From contig JARHVB010000042.1 of assembly GCA_029222685.1 (NCBI GenBank), positions 1 through 36,813 on the forward strand: a DNA stretch of 36,813 nt. The letters run 5' to 3'. The translations under genes were made by a program, and so were the position numbers. The notes beneath the pieces are model-generated. The model searched no databases. It was not told the origin of the DNA and was given only the letters and a program-made list of their open reading frames with translations. Source of the stretch: Terripilifer ovatus (GTDB lineage Bacteria; Pseudomonadota; Alphaproteobacteria; Rhizobiales; Beijerinckiaceae). Shown here piece by piece: positions 1-7,118 of this stretch. Numbering within the stretch: position 1 is the first letter of the stretch; the number at the start of each line of letters is the position of its first letter.

Positions 1-100
1 CCTTTTCGTGTCCGGATGAGTCGCCAAACCCTCTGGATCAATAGAATCAACACCGTGCACTTATTCAAGAAAAATGAACCGGACAGTCGTGCGCTTGTCG

Positions 101-220
101 CGGGCACCCACGCCGGGACGTTGCCTGGATGTTGCAAGAAGGCTGCAATGGCGATGATGCGAAGCCAACATCGATAGATTGGCCACACGCACCGCGTGGG
201 TGCCCGGCACAAGGCCGGGC
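101..220. repeat. Intergenic palindromic repeat downstream of msrP
   Basis: A perfect 13-bp inverted repeat pairs CGGGCACCCACGC (101-113) with GCGTGGGTGCCCG (194-206). Overlapping its right arm is a 7-bp hairpin, GCCCGGC (202-208) and GCCGGGC (214-220) with loop ACAAG. Sequences of this type (a 'gtgcccggcacaaggccggg' core) recur between genes in rhizobial genomes, so I read it as a dispersed repeat. No convincing gene is seen in bases 1-291; the one short minus-strand frame there has no ribosome-binding site and overlaps the palindrome. Confidence 0.6.
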
Positions 221-291
221 ATGACGTCGCGGAGGTTCACATGATTGCGGCTTAGCAATACGAGAGCATCAGCCACAATGTATTCAGCCGC

Positions 292-1260
292 TCACGTAAA
301 CAGCCGCTCTTTTTCCAAACCCTTGTACATATCGGCGACATATTCGCCGTAGCCGTTCCAGATCAGGGTCGGCACGCGATTGCCGACGCCGAGCACTTCC
401 TCGGTGGCCTGGCTCCAGCGCGCGTGCGGGACGGCGGGATTCACATTCGCCCAGAAGCCATATTCACTCGCCTGCAGCGCTTCCCAATAGCTCTTCGGCC
501 GCTCGTTGGTGAAGGTGATCTTGCGGATCGACTTGGCGCCCTTGAAGCCATATTTCCACGGCGAATGCAGGCGGATCGGGGCACCATGCTGCTTGGCGAG
601 CGGTTTGCCGTAGGCGCCGGTGACCATGAACGACAGATCGTTCATCGCCTCCGCCATCGTGACGCCTTCCACATAGGGCCACGGATACCAGGACTGCCGC
701 TGCCCCGGCGCCATTTTCGGATCCATGAACGTCTCCAGGCGCACGTACTGCACGCCCGATTGCGGCTTGGCGAGTTCGACCAGCCGCTTCATCGGAAAGC
801 CGGTCCATGGAATCGTCATCGACCATGCCTCGACGCAGCGCAGCCGGTAGAGCCGCTCTTCGAGCTGCACCTGCTTGAGCAGATCGTCGATGCCGATCTC
901 GAAGGGCTTTTCCACCAGGCCGTCGATCTTGATCACCCACGGCCGCGTCTCGAGACGCTGTGCCGCCTGATAGATGTTCTTGGCCGGGCCGTATTCGTAG
1001 AAGTTGTTGTAGCGCCCGGTCACGTCTTCAGGCGTCAGCGCCCGGTCGAGCACGTAGGTCTCGTTGCGCTTGGCCGGATACAGCCCGGCCGAGGGATCGG
1101 CAGTTTGGGCAAAAGCCGCGCCCGGCAGCATGGAACCGGCGCCGATCGCAAACCCCGCCTTGAGAAGATTGCGGCGATCCACGCCACGATCCATGAACAG
1201 ATGCTCAGGAGTCGCTTGGCGCTCGGGTATCTCCCAGCCCTTGCGATGGATGATGTTCAT
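292..1260 (-). CDS. msrP: Protein-methionine-sulfoxide reductase catalytic subunit MsrP (YedY)
   Basis: This is a periplasmic molybdopterin enzyme of the sulfite-oxidase fold that repairs oxidised methionine in envelope proteins. The 322-residue product has a twin-arginine signal (RR at residues 29-30, hydrophobic stretch to about residue 49, probable cleavage after AFA near 51), so it is exported folded with its cofactor. The molybdenum-ligand cysteine is Cys142 in the context RLRCVEAWSM. The ATG at 1260 is preceded by GGAGGT seven bases or so upstream, which favours it over an in-frame start at 1272. In most proteobacteria msrP is followed by msrQ, the haem membrane partner; here only a palindromic repeat follows, so MsrQ, if present, lies elsewhere. 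The gene is divergent from mtnP. Identification is secure. Confidence 0.95.
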   Translation of the reverse strand: MNIIHRKGWEIPERQATPEHLFMDRGVDRRNLLKAGFAIGAGSMLPGAAFAQTADPSAGLYPAKRNETYVLDRALTPEDVTGRYNNFYEYGPAKNIYQAAQRLETRPWVIKIDGLVEKPFEIGIDDLLKQVQLEERLYRLRCVEAWSMTIPWTGFPMKRLVELAKPQSGVQYVRLETFMDPKMAPGQRQSWYPWPYVEGVTMAEAMNDLSFMVTGAYGKPLAKQHGAPIRLHSPWKYGFKGAKSIRKITFTNERPKSYWEALQASEYGFWANVNPAVPHARWSQATEEVLGVGNRVPTLIWNGYGEYVADMYKGLEKERLFT

Positions 1261-1334
1261 CGTGACCTCCACAGATTGCGGCGGGACATATTCCCAGGTC
1301 CGCTATCGATGCCCCAGAAATAGGGCGACGGCCC

Positions 1335-1397
1335 GTTCACGGCAAATCACGAACCCACCAGCCGGCCGTGAACATGACGGCTTGGGCGCGACCGTCA
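1335..1397 (+). promoter_or_regulatory. Two hairpins in the mtnP leader
   Basis: Upstream of mtnP, GTTCACGGC (1335-1343) can pair with GCCGTGAAC (1365-1373), 9 bp with a 21-base loop, and TGACGG (1375-1380) with CCGTCA (1392-1397). They lie 130-190 bases before the ATG in the 267-bp msrP/mtnP spacer. They may be leader RNA structures, part of a protein-binding region, or chance. I could not match them to a known SAM or SAH riboswitch consensus. Confidence 0.3.
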
Positions 1398-1527
1398 CGG
1401 AACTGACGCAGAACCGGCGCATGCCCCGAAAGGAAGCCCACGGGAAGCATCAGCGAAAGCCGCTTGATTCGGCCCTCCAGGCCGGGATAACTCCGCCGGG
1501 AAAGCGCGCGAGAGCGCAGGAGAGACT

Positions 1528-2409
1528 ATGACGAAGGCGATTGTCGGAATTATCGGCGGATCTGGCATTTACGACCTTCCGGGTCTGGAGGATCTGCGCG
1601 AGGAAAGCGTCACGACGCCCTGGGGCGAGCCCTCCGATGCACTGCGCTTCGGCCGCATCGGCGACACCCAGGCGGTGTTCCTGCCGCGCCATGGCCGCGG
1701 CCATAAGCTGTCGCCTTCGGGCATCAATTATCGCGCCAATATCCATGCGCTGAAACAGGCCGGCGTCACCGATGTCGTCTCGGTCTCGGCCTGCGGTTCG
1801 TTCAAGCCGGAACTGGCGCCCGGCATTTTCGTCCTCGTCGATCAGTTCGTCGACCGCACCCATGGCCGCTGTTCGAGCTTTTTCGGCAATGGCTGCGTCG
1901 CCCATGTGTCGATGGCCCATCCCGTCGCGCCGCTGCTGCGCGAGCGCATTTTCCAGGCAGCCAGGGCCGAGAACGTGCCCTGCCTGAAAGGCGGCACCTA
2001 TGTCTGCATGGAAGGCCCGCAATTCTCCTCCTATGCGGAATCCCTCACCTACAAGGGCCTCGACTATGACGTCATCGGCATGACGGCGATGCCGGAAGCC
2101 AAACTGGCGCGCGAGGCGGAACTCTCTTACGCGACCATCGCCATGGTGACCGACTACGATTGCTGGCACCCGGACCACAGCGCAGTCGATGTCGCGTCCG
2201 TCATCAAGACCGTGCATGAAAACGCCGGCAAGGCGGCGACCCTCCTCACCCGCCTCCTGCGCGATTTTCCCGCCGAGCATGAGGCCTGCCCAATCGGCTC
2301 CGACCGCGCCCTCGACAATGCGCTGATCACCTCGCCGTCGGCCAGAGACCCGGAAATGCTGCGCAAGCTCGACGTCTTCCTCGCGCGGATGAACGGCGCC
2401 CGAACCTGA
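1528..2409 (+). CDS. mtnP: S-methyl-5'-thioadenosine phosphorylase
   Basis: MtnP splits methylthioadenosine, the by-product of polyamine and acyl-homoserine-lactone synthesis, with phosphate to adenine and methylthioribose-1-phosphate in the cytoplasm. The 293-residue protein shows the purine nucleoside phosphorylase type 2 signature: IIGGSGIYDLPGL at residues 8-20, the phosphate-binding LPRHGRGH (52-59), MEGPQFSS (161-168), GMTAMPEAKLAREAEL (184-199) and the base-binding TDYDCW (208-213). The length fits the family (about 280-300). GGAGAG precedes the ATG. It is the first gene of mtnP-apt-mtnA-aldolase: the next two genes recover adenine and isomerise the sugar phosphate. The DYD near 209-211 favours MTA over inosine/guanosine as substrate. 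Identification is secure; slight activity on 5'-deoxyadenosine is possible from what is known of the family. Confidence 0.95.
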   Translation: MTKAIVGIIGGSGIYDLPGLEDLREESVTTPWGEPSDALRFGRIGDTQAVFLPRHGRGHKLSPSGINYRANIHALKQAGVTDVVSVSACGSFKPELAPGIFVLVDQFVDRTHGRCSSFFGNGCVAHVSMAHPVAPLLRERIFQAARAENVPCLKGGTYVCMEGPQFSSYAESLTYKGLDYDVIGMTAMPEAKLAREAELSYATIAMVTDYDCWHPDHSAVDVASVIKTVHENAGKAATLLTRLLRDFPAEHEACPIGSDRALDNALITSPSARDPEMLRKLDVFLARMNGART

Positions 2410-2456
2410 CGGCCTCGACCCGCGCTGCCAGAACGCCTAATCTGCCGCCACGCTCT

Positions 2457-2504
2457 TGGAATCCCCAATGAATGCCCCCTGGAATCCTTCAATGAATGCC
2501 CCTT
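2457..2504 (+). repeat. Tandem duplication of the apt translation start
   Basis: TGGAATCC-CC-AATGAATGCCCC (from 2457) is repeated as TGGAATCC-TTC-AATGAATGCCCC (from 2480). Each copy has a weak Shine-Dalgarno (GGAA) and an ATG (2468 and 2492). The copies differ by one base, and the two ATGs are 24 bases apart and in the same frame, so both could start Apt. Confidence 0.7.
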
Positions 2505-3037
2505 ATTCGAACGATCTGAAACAATCGATCCGGACCATCCCCGACTATCCCAAGCCCGGCATCCTGTTTCGCGACATCACCACGCTTCTGGGCGACGCCC
2601 GCGCCTTCCGCCGTGCTGTCGACGAACTGGTGCAGCCCGTGGCGGGCACCAAGATCGACAAGGTGGCCGGGATCGAGGCGCGCGGCTTCATCCTTGGCGG
2701 CGCCGTCGCCCATCAATTGTCGGCGGGCTTCGTGCCGATCCGCAAAAAGGGCAAGCTGCCGCACAAGACCGCGTCCATCGCCTATTCGCTCGAATATGGC
2801 GTCGATGAAATGGAAGTGCACAGCGACGCCATCCACGCCGGCGAGCGGGTCATCATCATCGACGACCTGATCGCCACCGGCGGCACCGCCGAAGGCGCCG
2901 TGAAACTGCTGAAATCGATTGGCGCCAATGTAGTGGCCGCCTGTTTCGTCATCGACCTGCCCGATCTCGGCGGCGCCAAAAAGATAGAGGCGCTCGGCGT
3001 GCCGGTGCGCACCCTGATGACCTTCGACGGCCACTGA
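2492..3037 (+). CDS. apt: Adenine phosphoribosyltransferase
   Basis: Apt converts adenine and PRPP to AMP and pyrophosphate, here presumably salvaging the adenine released by MtnP just upstream. The PRPP-binding loop VIIIDDLIATGGTAEG lies near residues 119-134, and the N-terminal IRTIPDYPKPGILFRDIT and central EARGFILGGAVAHQL are typical of Apt. From the ATG at 2492 the product is 181 residues, the usual size; the duplicated ATG at 2468 would add eight residues (MNAPWNPS), and a TTG at 2456 is also open. Seven bases separate its stop from the mtnA start, so the genes are probably cotranscribed. Function is certain; which of the duplicated starts is used is not. Confidence 0.94.
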   Translation: MNAPYSNDLKQSIRTIPDYPKPGILFRDITTLLGDARAFRRAVDELVQPVAGTKIDKVAGIEARGFILGGAVAHQLSAGFVPIRKKGKLPHKTASIAYSLEYGVDEMEVHSDAIHAGERVIIIDDLIATGGTAEGAVKLLKSIGANVVAACFVIDLPDLGGAKKIEALGVPVRTLMTFDGH

Positions 3038-3044
3038 GGCTTCC

Positions 3045-4148
3045 ATGCAGATCGGCGGCGTTCCCTATCGCACGATCTGGCCCGCCGCGGACGGCAGTGC
3101 CATCCTCGTCATCGACCAGACGAAACTGCCGTTCGCCTTCGAGACCTGCCGCCTGACGACGCTCGACGAAGCCGCGCACGCCATCCGCTCAATGATCGTG
3201 CGCGGCGCGCCGCTGATCGGCGCCACCGCCGCCTGGGGCGTGGCGCTCGCCATGCGTGTCGACGCTTCCGACGCGGCGCTTGCGCATGCCATCACTGAGC
3301 TTGGCGCGACGCGGCCAACCGCCGTCAACCTGCACTGGGCACTCGAGCGCGTCGAGACGTTGCTGCGCCCGCTCGCTGCGCCACAGCGCTCACAGGCGGC
3401 GTGGAACGCCGCCATCGCCATTTGCGACGAGGACGCCGCCACCTGCCGCGCCATCGGCGAACATGGCCTGCCCCTGCTGCGTGAAGCTTTCAAACGCAAG
3501 AACGGCGGACCGCTCAACATCCTCACCCATTGCAACGCCGGCTGGCTCGCCTGCGTCGATTACGGCACGGCGCTGGCGCCGATCTATCTGGCGCATGATG
3601 CGGGCATCGACGTGCATGTCTTCGTCGACGAAACCCGACCACGCAACCAGGGCGCGTCGCTCACCGCTTACGAGCTCGGCGCCCATGGCGTCCCGCATAC
3701 GATCATCGCCGACAATGCCGGCGGCCATCTGATGCAGCACGGCCAGGTCGATCTCTGCATCGTCGGATCAGACCGGACGACCGCGCGCGGCGATGTCGCC
3801 AACAAGATCGGTACCTATCTGAAAGCGCTCGCCGCCTTCGACAACAAGGTGCCGTTCTACGTGGCGCTGCCGTTTTCCACCATCGACTGGTCGCTCGGTG
3901 ACGGCGTCGCCGGCATTCCCATCGAAGAACGTTCCGCGCGCGAGGTCACGCACATGAGCGGCCTCAGCGACAACGGCGACATGACCACCGTGCGCATCGC
4001 CGCGCCCGGCAGTACCGCCGCCAATCCCGGCTTCGACGTAACGCCGGCACGGCTCGTGACCGCGCTCATCACCGAACGCGGCGTGACGCCGGCGACGCAG
4101 GCCGGCCTCGCCGCGCTTTATCCGCAGCGAACGCGGCAAAGCGCATGA
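3045..4148 (+). CDS. mtnA: S-methyl-5-thioribose-1-phosphate isomerase
   Basis: MtnA isomerises methylthioribose-1-phosphate to methylthioribulose-1-phosphate. The 367-residue protein belongs to the eIF2B-alpha-like family. Visible landmarks are RGAP at 53-56, the catalytic cysteine Cys163 in ILTHCNAGWLA, VDETRPRNQGASLTAYEL (194-211), and the catalytic aspartate Asp243 in IVGSDRTTARGDVANKIG. It begins 7 bases after apt, and its TGA overlaps the next gene's ATG (ATGA, 4145-4148), which suggests translational coupling to the aldolase. No mtnK (kinase) is needed because MtnP supplies the phosphorylated sugar. The family also includes ribose-1,5-bisphosphate isomerases, but the mtnP context makes MtnA the clear call. 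Confidence 0.94.
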   Translation: MQIGGVPYRTIWPAADGSAILVIDQTKLPFAFETCRLTTLDEAAHAIRSMIVRGAPLIGATAAWGVALAMRVDASDAALAHAITELGATRPTAVNLHWALERVETLLRPLAAPQRSQAAWNAAIAICDEDAATCRAIGEHGLPLLREAFKRKNGGPLNILTHCNAGWLACVDYGTALAPIYLAHDAGIDVHVFVDETRPRNQGASLTAYELGAHGVPHTIIADNAGGHLMQHGQVDLCIVGSDRTTARGDVANKIGTYLKALAAFDNKVPFYVALPFSTIDWSLGDGVAGIPIEERSAREVTHMSGLSDNGDMTTVRIAAPGSTAANPGFDVTPARLVTALITERGVTPATQAGLAALYPQRTRQSA

Positions 4149-4798
4149 AGCGGGACGACGATCTCGCCGCCCGGCGCAATGTGCTGGCCATCGCGCTCGC
4201 CATGGACGCCGCCGGCTTCGCGCCGTCGAAATCCGGAAATGTTTCGACCCGTGTGGCGCGGGGGTTTCTCGTCACACCGTCGGCCCTGCCCTATGCGCAG
4301 ACGCGCGAGAAAGATCTCGTCCTGCTCGATCTTGACGGCAAGGTGCTGAGCGGCGAACGCCAGCCCTCGTCGGAATGGCGGTTTCATGCGGCGATCTACC
4401 GGGCGCGGCCGGAGATCAATGCCGTCGTACATACGCACTCGCCGCGCGCCACGGCGCTGTCGACCGCGCGCACCGGCATCCCCGCCTTCCACTACATGAT
4501 CGCCATCGCCGGCGGTCATGACATACGCTGCGCGCCCTACGCCACCTTCGGCACCCAGGCGCTCTGCAACCACGCGGTTGCGGCGCTGGAAGGACGCAAG
4601 GCGACGCTGCTGTCGAACCATGGCGTCATCGCCATCGGCGCCTCGCTCGACGCCGCCTGGACGGTGGCCTGCGAGGTGGAAAATCTCGCCGGGCAATATC
4701 TGGACGTGTGCGCAGCCGGGCTGAAGCCGGTCATCCTCGGCAAGGCCGAAATGCAGCGCGTGCTGGCGCAGTTCGCAGCTTATGGGCGCAAGGGGTAG
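4145..4798 (+). CDS. Class II aldolase, probable methylthioribulose-1-phosphate aldolase (DHAP shunt)
   Basis: This zinc class II aldolase (217 residues) follows mtnA with a 4-base overlap. It has the phosphate-binding SGNVS (30-34), the catalytic Glu77 in SSEWRFH, zinc histidines His96 and His98 (VVHTHSP) and His159 (SNHG), and the segment AFHYMIAIAGGHD (114-126). MtnB dehydratases share this fold, but this protein resembles fuculose-phosphate-aldolase-type enzymes. In Rhodospirillum and Rhodopseudomonas such an enzyme (Ald2), encoded with mtnP and mtnA, cleaves methylthioribulose-1-phosphate to DHAP and 2-(methylthio)acetaldehyde. The absence of mtnC, mtnD, mtnX or mtnW nearby fits this shunt. 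The aldolase-versus-MtnB assignment is inference from context and motif likeness; an MtnB role cannot be excluded without an alignment or assay. Confidence 0.82.
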   Translation: MKRDDDLAARRNVLAIALAMDAAGFAPSKSGNVSTRVARGFLVTPSALPYAQTREKDLVLLDLDGKVLSGERQPSSEWRFHAAIYRARPEINAVVHTHSPRATALSTARTGIPAFHYMIAIAGGHDIRCAPYATFGTQALCNHAVAALEGRKATLLSNHGVIAIGASLDAAWTVACEVENLAGQYLDVCAAGLKPVILGKAEMQRVLAQFAAYGRKG

Positions 4799-4807
4799 CC
4801 CTACCCC
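4792..4807. terminator. Palindrome formed by two convergent stop codons
   Basis: GGGGTAG (4792-4798) and CTACCCC (4801-4807) form a perfect inverted repeat with a 2-base centre. The left arm contains the aldolase TAG and the right arm the TAG of the minus-strand MaoC gene. There is no T-run, so it is at best a weak bidirectional terminator. Confidence 0.3.
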
Positions 4808-5817
4808 CGCGTCGGCCACATGCTCGAGCTGGTATATTCGAACACCTTCTCGCCGTTCTGGTTGATGCCCTCGTTGCGATGGAAGGCGATGCCCCAGCCC
4901 TGGCGGGAGATGTTGCGCTTCTCCACGGCCGTCGTCGAAAAGTTCACAACATCGCCGACATAGACCGGCTTCAGCCATTTCATGTCGCGGAACCCGGGCG
5001 AAGGTCCCTTCGGCGTCGGCGGCAGGTTTCGGCGCCGCGACTCGACCGCATAGGCATCGCGGACGGCGACGAGGTTGCCCATGGCGGCGGCCGCCGTATG
5101 CCAGCCCGAGGCGGCAAGCGCGCCGAACGTGGTGTTCTTCGCCGCTTCCTCGTCGATATGGAATATCTGCGGATCATAGGCGCGGGCGAAGCGCAGTATA
5201 TTCTCGCGGGTGAATTGATACGGCCCGGTCTCGACACGATAGCCGATGGCGATATCTTCCAGCCATCCGGTGAGAAGCCCACTGTCGTCGGGAACCGAAG
5301 AAAAGTCTATGTGAAAAGGCGGCAGTTCGGCCGGCGCCGTTACCGTCGGCGGCCTTGGCCGCGCAGGTTCCGCGCCTCGCAAACCGAACATGATCTGCGA
5401 GCGATACCACATCGCTTCCTGATCGTTCTGGTCGAGCACACCGAAGCGAAATTGCACGAAGCCCATGTCGGGCCGCGAGCGCGACACGCGCGCGTCCAGC
5501 ACTTCGGCGCGCACGCGCAGCACATCGCCCGGACGCACCGGCTTCAGCCAGCGCAATTCCTCGACCCCGGGCGATCCCAGACAGGCCGCGTCGCCCAGCA
5601 AATGGTCGACATGCAGGCGCATGGAAATACTGGCCGTATGCCATCCCGACGCAGCAAGCCCGCCAAGCAGGCTTTTCTTGCCGGCTTCCTCGTCGAGATG
5701 AAACGGCTGCGGATCGAACTCCCTGGCAAATTCGATGACGGCGTCCCTGGTGACTTCATAGGCGCCGTAGTCACGCACGGACCCGATCTGAAAATCCTCG
5801 AAGAACACAGACGGCAT
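4801..5817 (-). CDS. Tandem-domain MaoC-like (R)-hydratase
   Basis: The 338-residue protein carries two hotdog domains of the MaoC/(R)-enoyl-CoA-hydratase type. The first spans about 5-148 with the catalytic pair Asp35 and His40 (FDPQPFH). The second spans about 180-335 with Asp215 and His220 (YDPQIFH). The motifs are exactly 180 residues apart and both are followed by LAASGWHT, so the protein arose by duplication and, unusually, both active sites look intact. It probably hydrates or dehydrates a CoA thioester in the cytoplasm; the substrate cannot be read from sequence. It lies 28 bases downstream of ychF on the same strand and is convergent with the aldolase. GAAGG precedes the ATG at 5817. 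Confidence 0.87.
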   Translation of the reverse strand: MPSVFFEDFQIGSVRDYGAYEVTRDAVIEFAREFDPQPFHLDEEAGKKSLLGGLAASGWHTASISMRLHVDHLLGDAACLGSPGVEELRWLKPVRPGDVLRVRAEVLDARVSRSRPDMGFVQFRFGVLDQNDQEAMWYRSQIMFGLRGAEPARPRPPTVTAPAELPPFHIDFSSVPDDSGLLTGWLEDIAIGYRVETGPYQFTRENILRFARAYDPQIFHIDEEAAKNTTFGALAASGWHTAAAAMGNLVAVRDAYAVESRRRNLPPTPKGPSPGFRDMKWLKPVYVGDVVNFSTTAVEKRNISRQGWGIAFHRNEGINQNGEKVFEYTSSSMWPTRG

Positions 5818-5820
5818 CGC

Positions 5821-5852
5821 AAAACCTTCTCAGTTCAAAACCTTTTCAGTTG
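5821..5852. repeat. 16-bp tandem duplication between ychF and the MaoC gene
   Basis: AAAACCTTCTCAGTTC (5821-5836) is followed directly by AAAACCTTTTCAGTTG (5837-5852), with two mismatches. Read on the minus strand, one copy spans the ychF stop codon and the other supplies the GAAGG ribosome-binding site of the downstream MaoC gene. Confidence 0.55.
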
Positions 5853-6943
5853 GCGAAGCGGAAGTGCAGCACGTCCCCGTCGGCAACGAGATAATCCTTG
5901 CCTTCGAGGCGGAATTTGCCGGCCTCGCGCGCTCCGGCTTCACCTTTGTGGGTGACGTAATCGTCGTAGGCCACGGTCTCGGCGCGAATGAAACCTTTCT
6001 CGAAATCCGTATGGATGACGCCCGCCGCCTGCGGCGCGCGCGTGCCGGTTTCGATGGTCCAGGCCCGCGCCTCTTTCGGACCGACGGTGAAATAGGTGAT
6101 CAGGCCGAGCAGGCCATAGCCGGCGCGGATGACACGATTGAGACCGGGCTCGGCAAGGCCGACGGCCTCGAGATAATCGGCCTGCTCGCCCGGCGGAAGC
6201 ACGGCAATCTCGCTCTCGATCTTGGCGGAGACGACGACGGAGACGGCGCCTTCCTCTTTTGCGCGGCCGGCGACGAGCTCGGAAAAATGATTGCCTTTAT
6301 CGGCCGAGGCTTCCTCGACATTGCAGACATAGAGCACCGGCTTCGACGTCAGCAGGCCGAGGGTCGAAAACAGCTTGCGCTCGTCGGGTTTGACCTCGAC
6401 GAGACGCGCCGGCTTGCCGTCGCGCAGCAGCACAAGGCAGCGCGACAGCAGATCGAGCTGCTCCTTCGCGTCCTTGTCGTTCTGCTTGGCGCGCTTCTCC
6501 AGCGCCGGCACGCGCTTTTCGAGACTGTCGAGATCGGCCAGCATCAGCTCGGTCTCGATGATCTCGATATCGGCGATCGGATCGATCTTTCCTTCCACAT
6601 GAGTGATGTCGCTGTCCTCGAAACAGCGCACCACATGGGCGATGGCGTCGCATTCGCGGATGTTGGCGAGAAACTGATTGCCGAGCCCTTCGCCTTTCGA
6701 GGCTCCGCGCACCAGGCCGGCGATATCGACGAAGGTCAGCCGCGTCGGAATGATCTCCTTCGACGTGGCGATCCTGGCCAGGGTTGCGAGCCGCTCATCG
6801 GGCACGGCAACGTCGCCGACATTCGGCTCGATGGTGCAGAACGGATAGTTCGCCGCCTGCGCCGCCGCCGTCTGCGTCAGTGCATTGAAAAGGGTTGACT
6901 TGCCGACATTGGGCAGGCCAACGATTCCACATTTGAAACCCAT
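5846..6943 (-). CDS. ychF: Redox-regulated ATPase/GTPase YchF
   Basis: YchF is a universally conserved Obg-family P-loop NTPase that binds ribosomes and prefers ATP; it is linked to oxidative-stress responses. The 365-residue product starts at the ATG at 6943, supported by AGGAAG upstream and by the P-loop GLPNVGKST at residues 9-17. A longer open frame to 7036 adds residues with no family likeness. The G-loop is followed by DIAGLVRGASKGEGLGNQFL (G3 and flanking region), NVEEA in place of the guanine-specific NKxD, a coiled-coil insertion (LDSLEKRVPALEKRAKQNDK), and a C-terminal TGS domain with GVIHTDFEKGFIRAE. Its length and motifs are standard. The MaoC gene follows 28 bases downstream. Confidence 0.95.
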   Translation of the reverse strand: MGFKCGIVGLPNVGKSTLFNALTQTAAAQAANYPFCTIEPNVGDVAVPDERLATLARIATSKEIIPTRLTFVDIAGLVRGASKGEGLGNQFLANIRECDAIAHVVRCFEDSDITHVEGKIDPIADIEIIETELMLADLDSLEKRVPALEKRAKQNDKDAKEQLDLLSRCLVLLRDGKPARLVEVKPDERKLFSTLGLLTSKPVLYVCNVEEASADKGNHFSELVAGRAKEEGAVSVVVSAKIESEIAVLPPGEQADYLEAVGLAEPGLNRVIRAGYGLLGLITYFTVGPKEARAWTIETGTRAPQAAGVIHTDFEKGFIRAETVAYDDYVTHKGEAGAREAGKFRLEGKDYLVADGDVLHFRFAN

Positions 6944-7118
6944 GAAAACTTCCTGAAATCGCCGCGAGACGCCATCTGCGAGGGATATGCGGGGCGCTGG
7001 CGGAAAACGCAAGACCGGGGCCGGAACCCGCGGCAAAACGGGCGTTGCGGCCCAAAATGAAATCCCCGGCCGCTGCGGCGGCCGGGGAGCGTCAATTGCC
7101 GGTGAAAACCGCCTGATA

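Noticed and set aside
61..276. Short minus-strand frame at the left end
   Set aside because: No ribosome-binding site; overlaps the intergenic palindrome.
1261..1527. SAM-I, SAM-II or SAH riboswitch before mtnP
   Set aside because: Hairpins exist but the conserved core bases of those riboswitches could not be found by eye; kept only as a structured leader.
4708..5955. A 415-codon plus-strand open frame antisense to the MaoC gene
   Set aside because: Arg/His-rich composition, no motif, overlaps a gene with two intact catalytic motifs.
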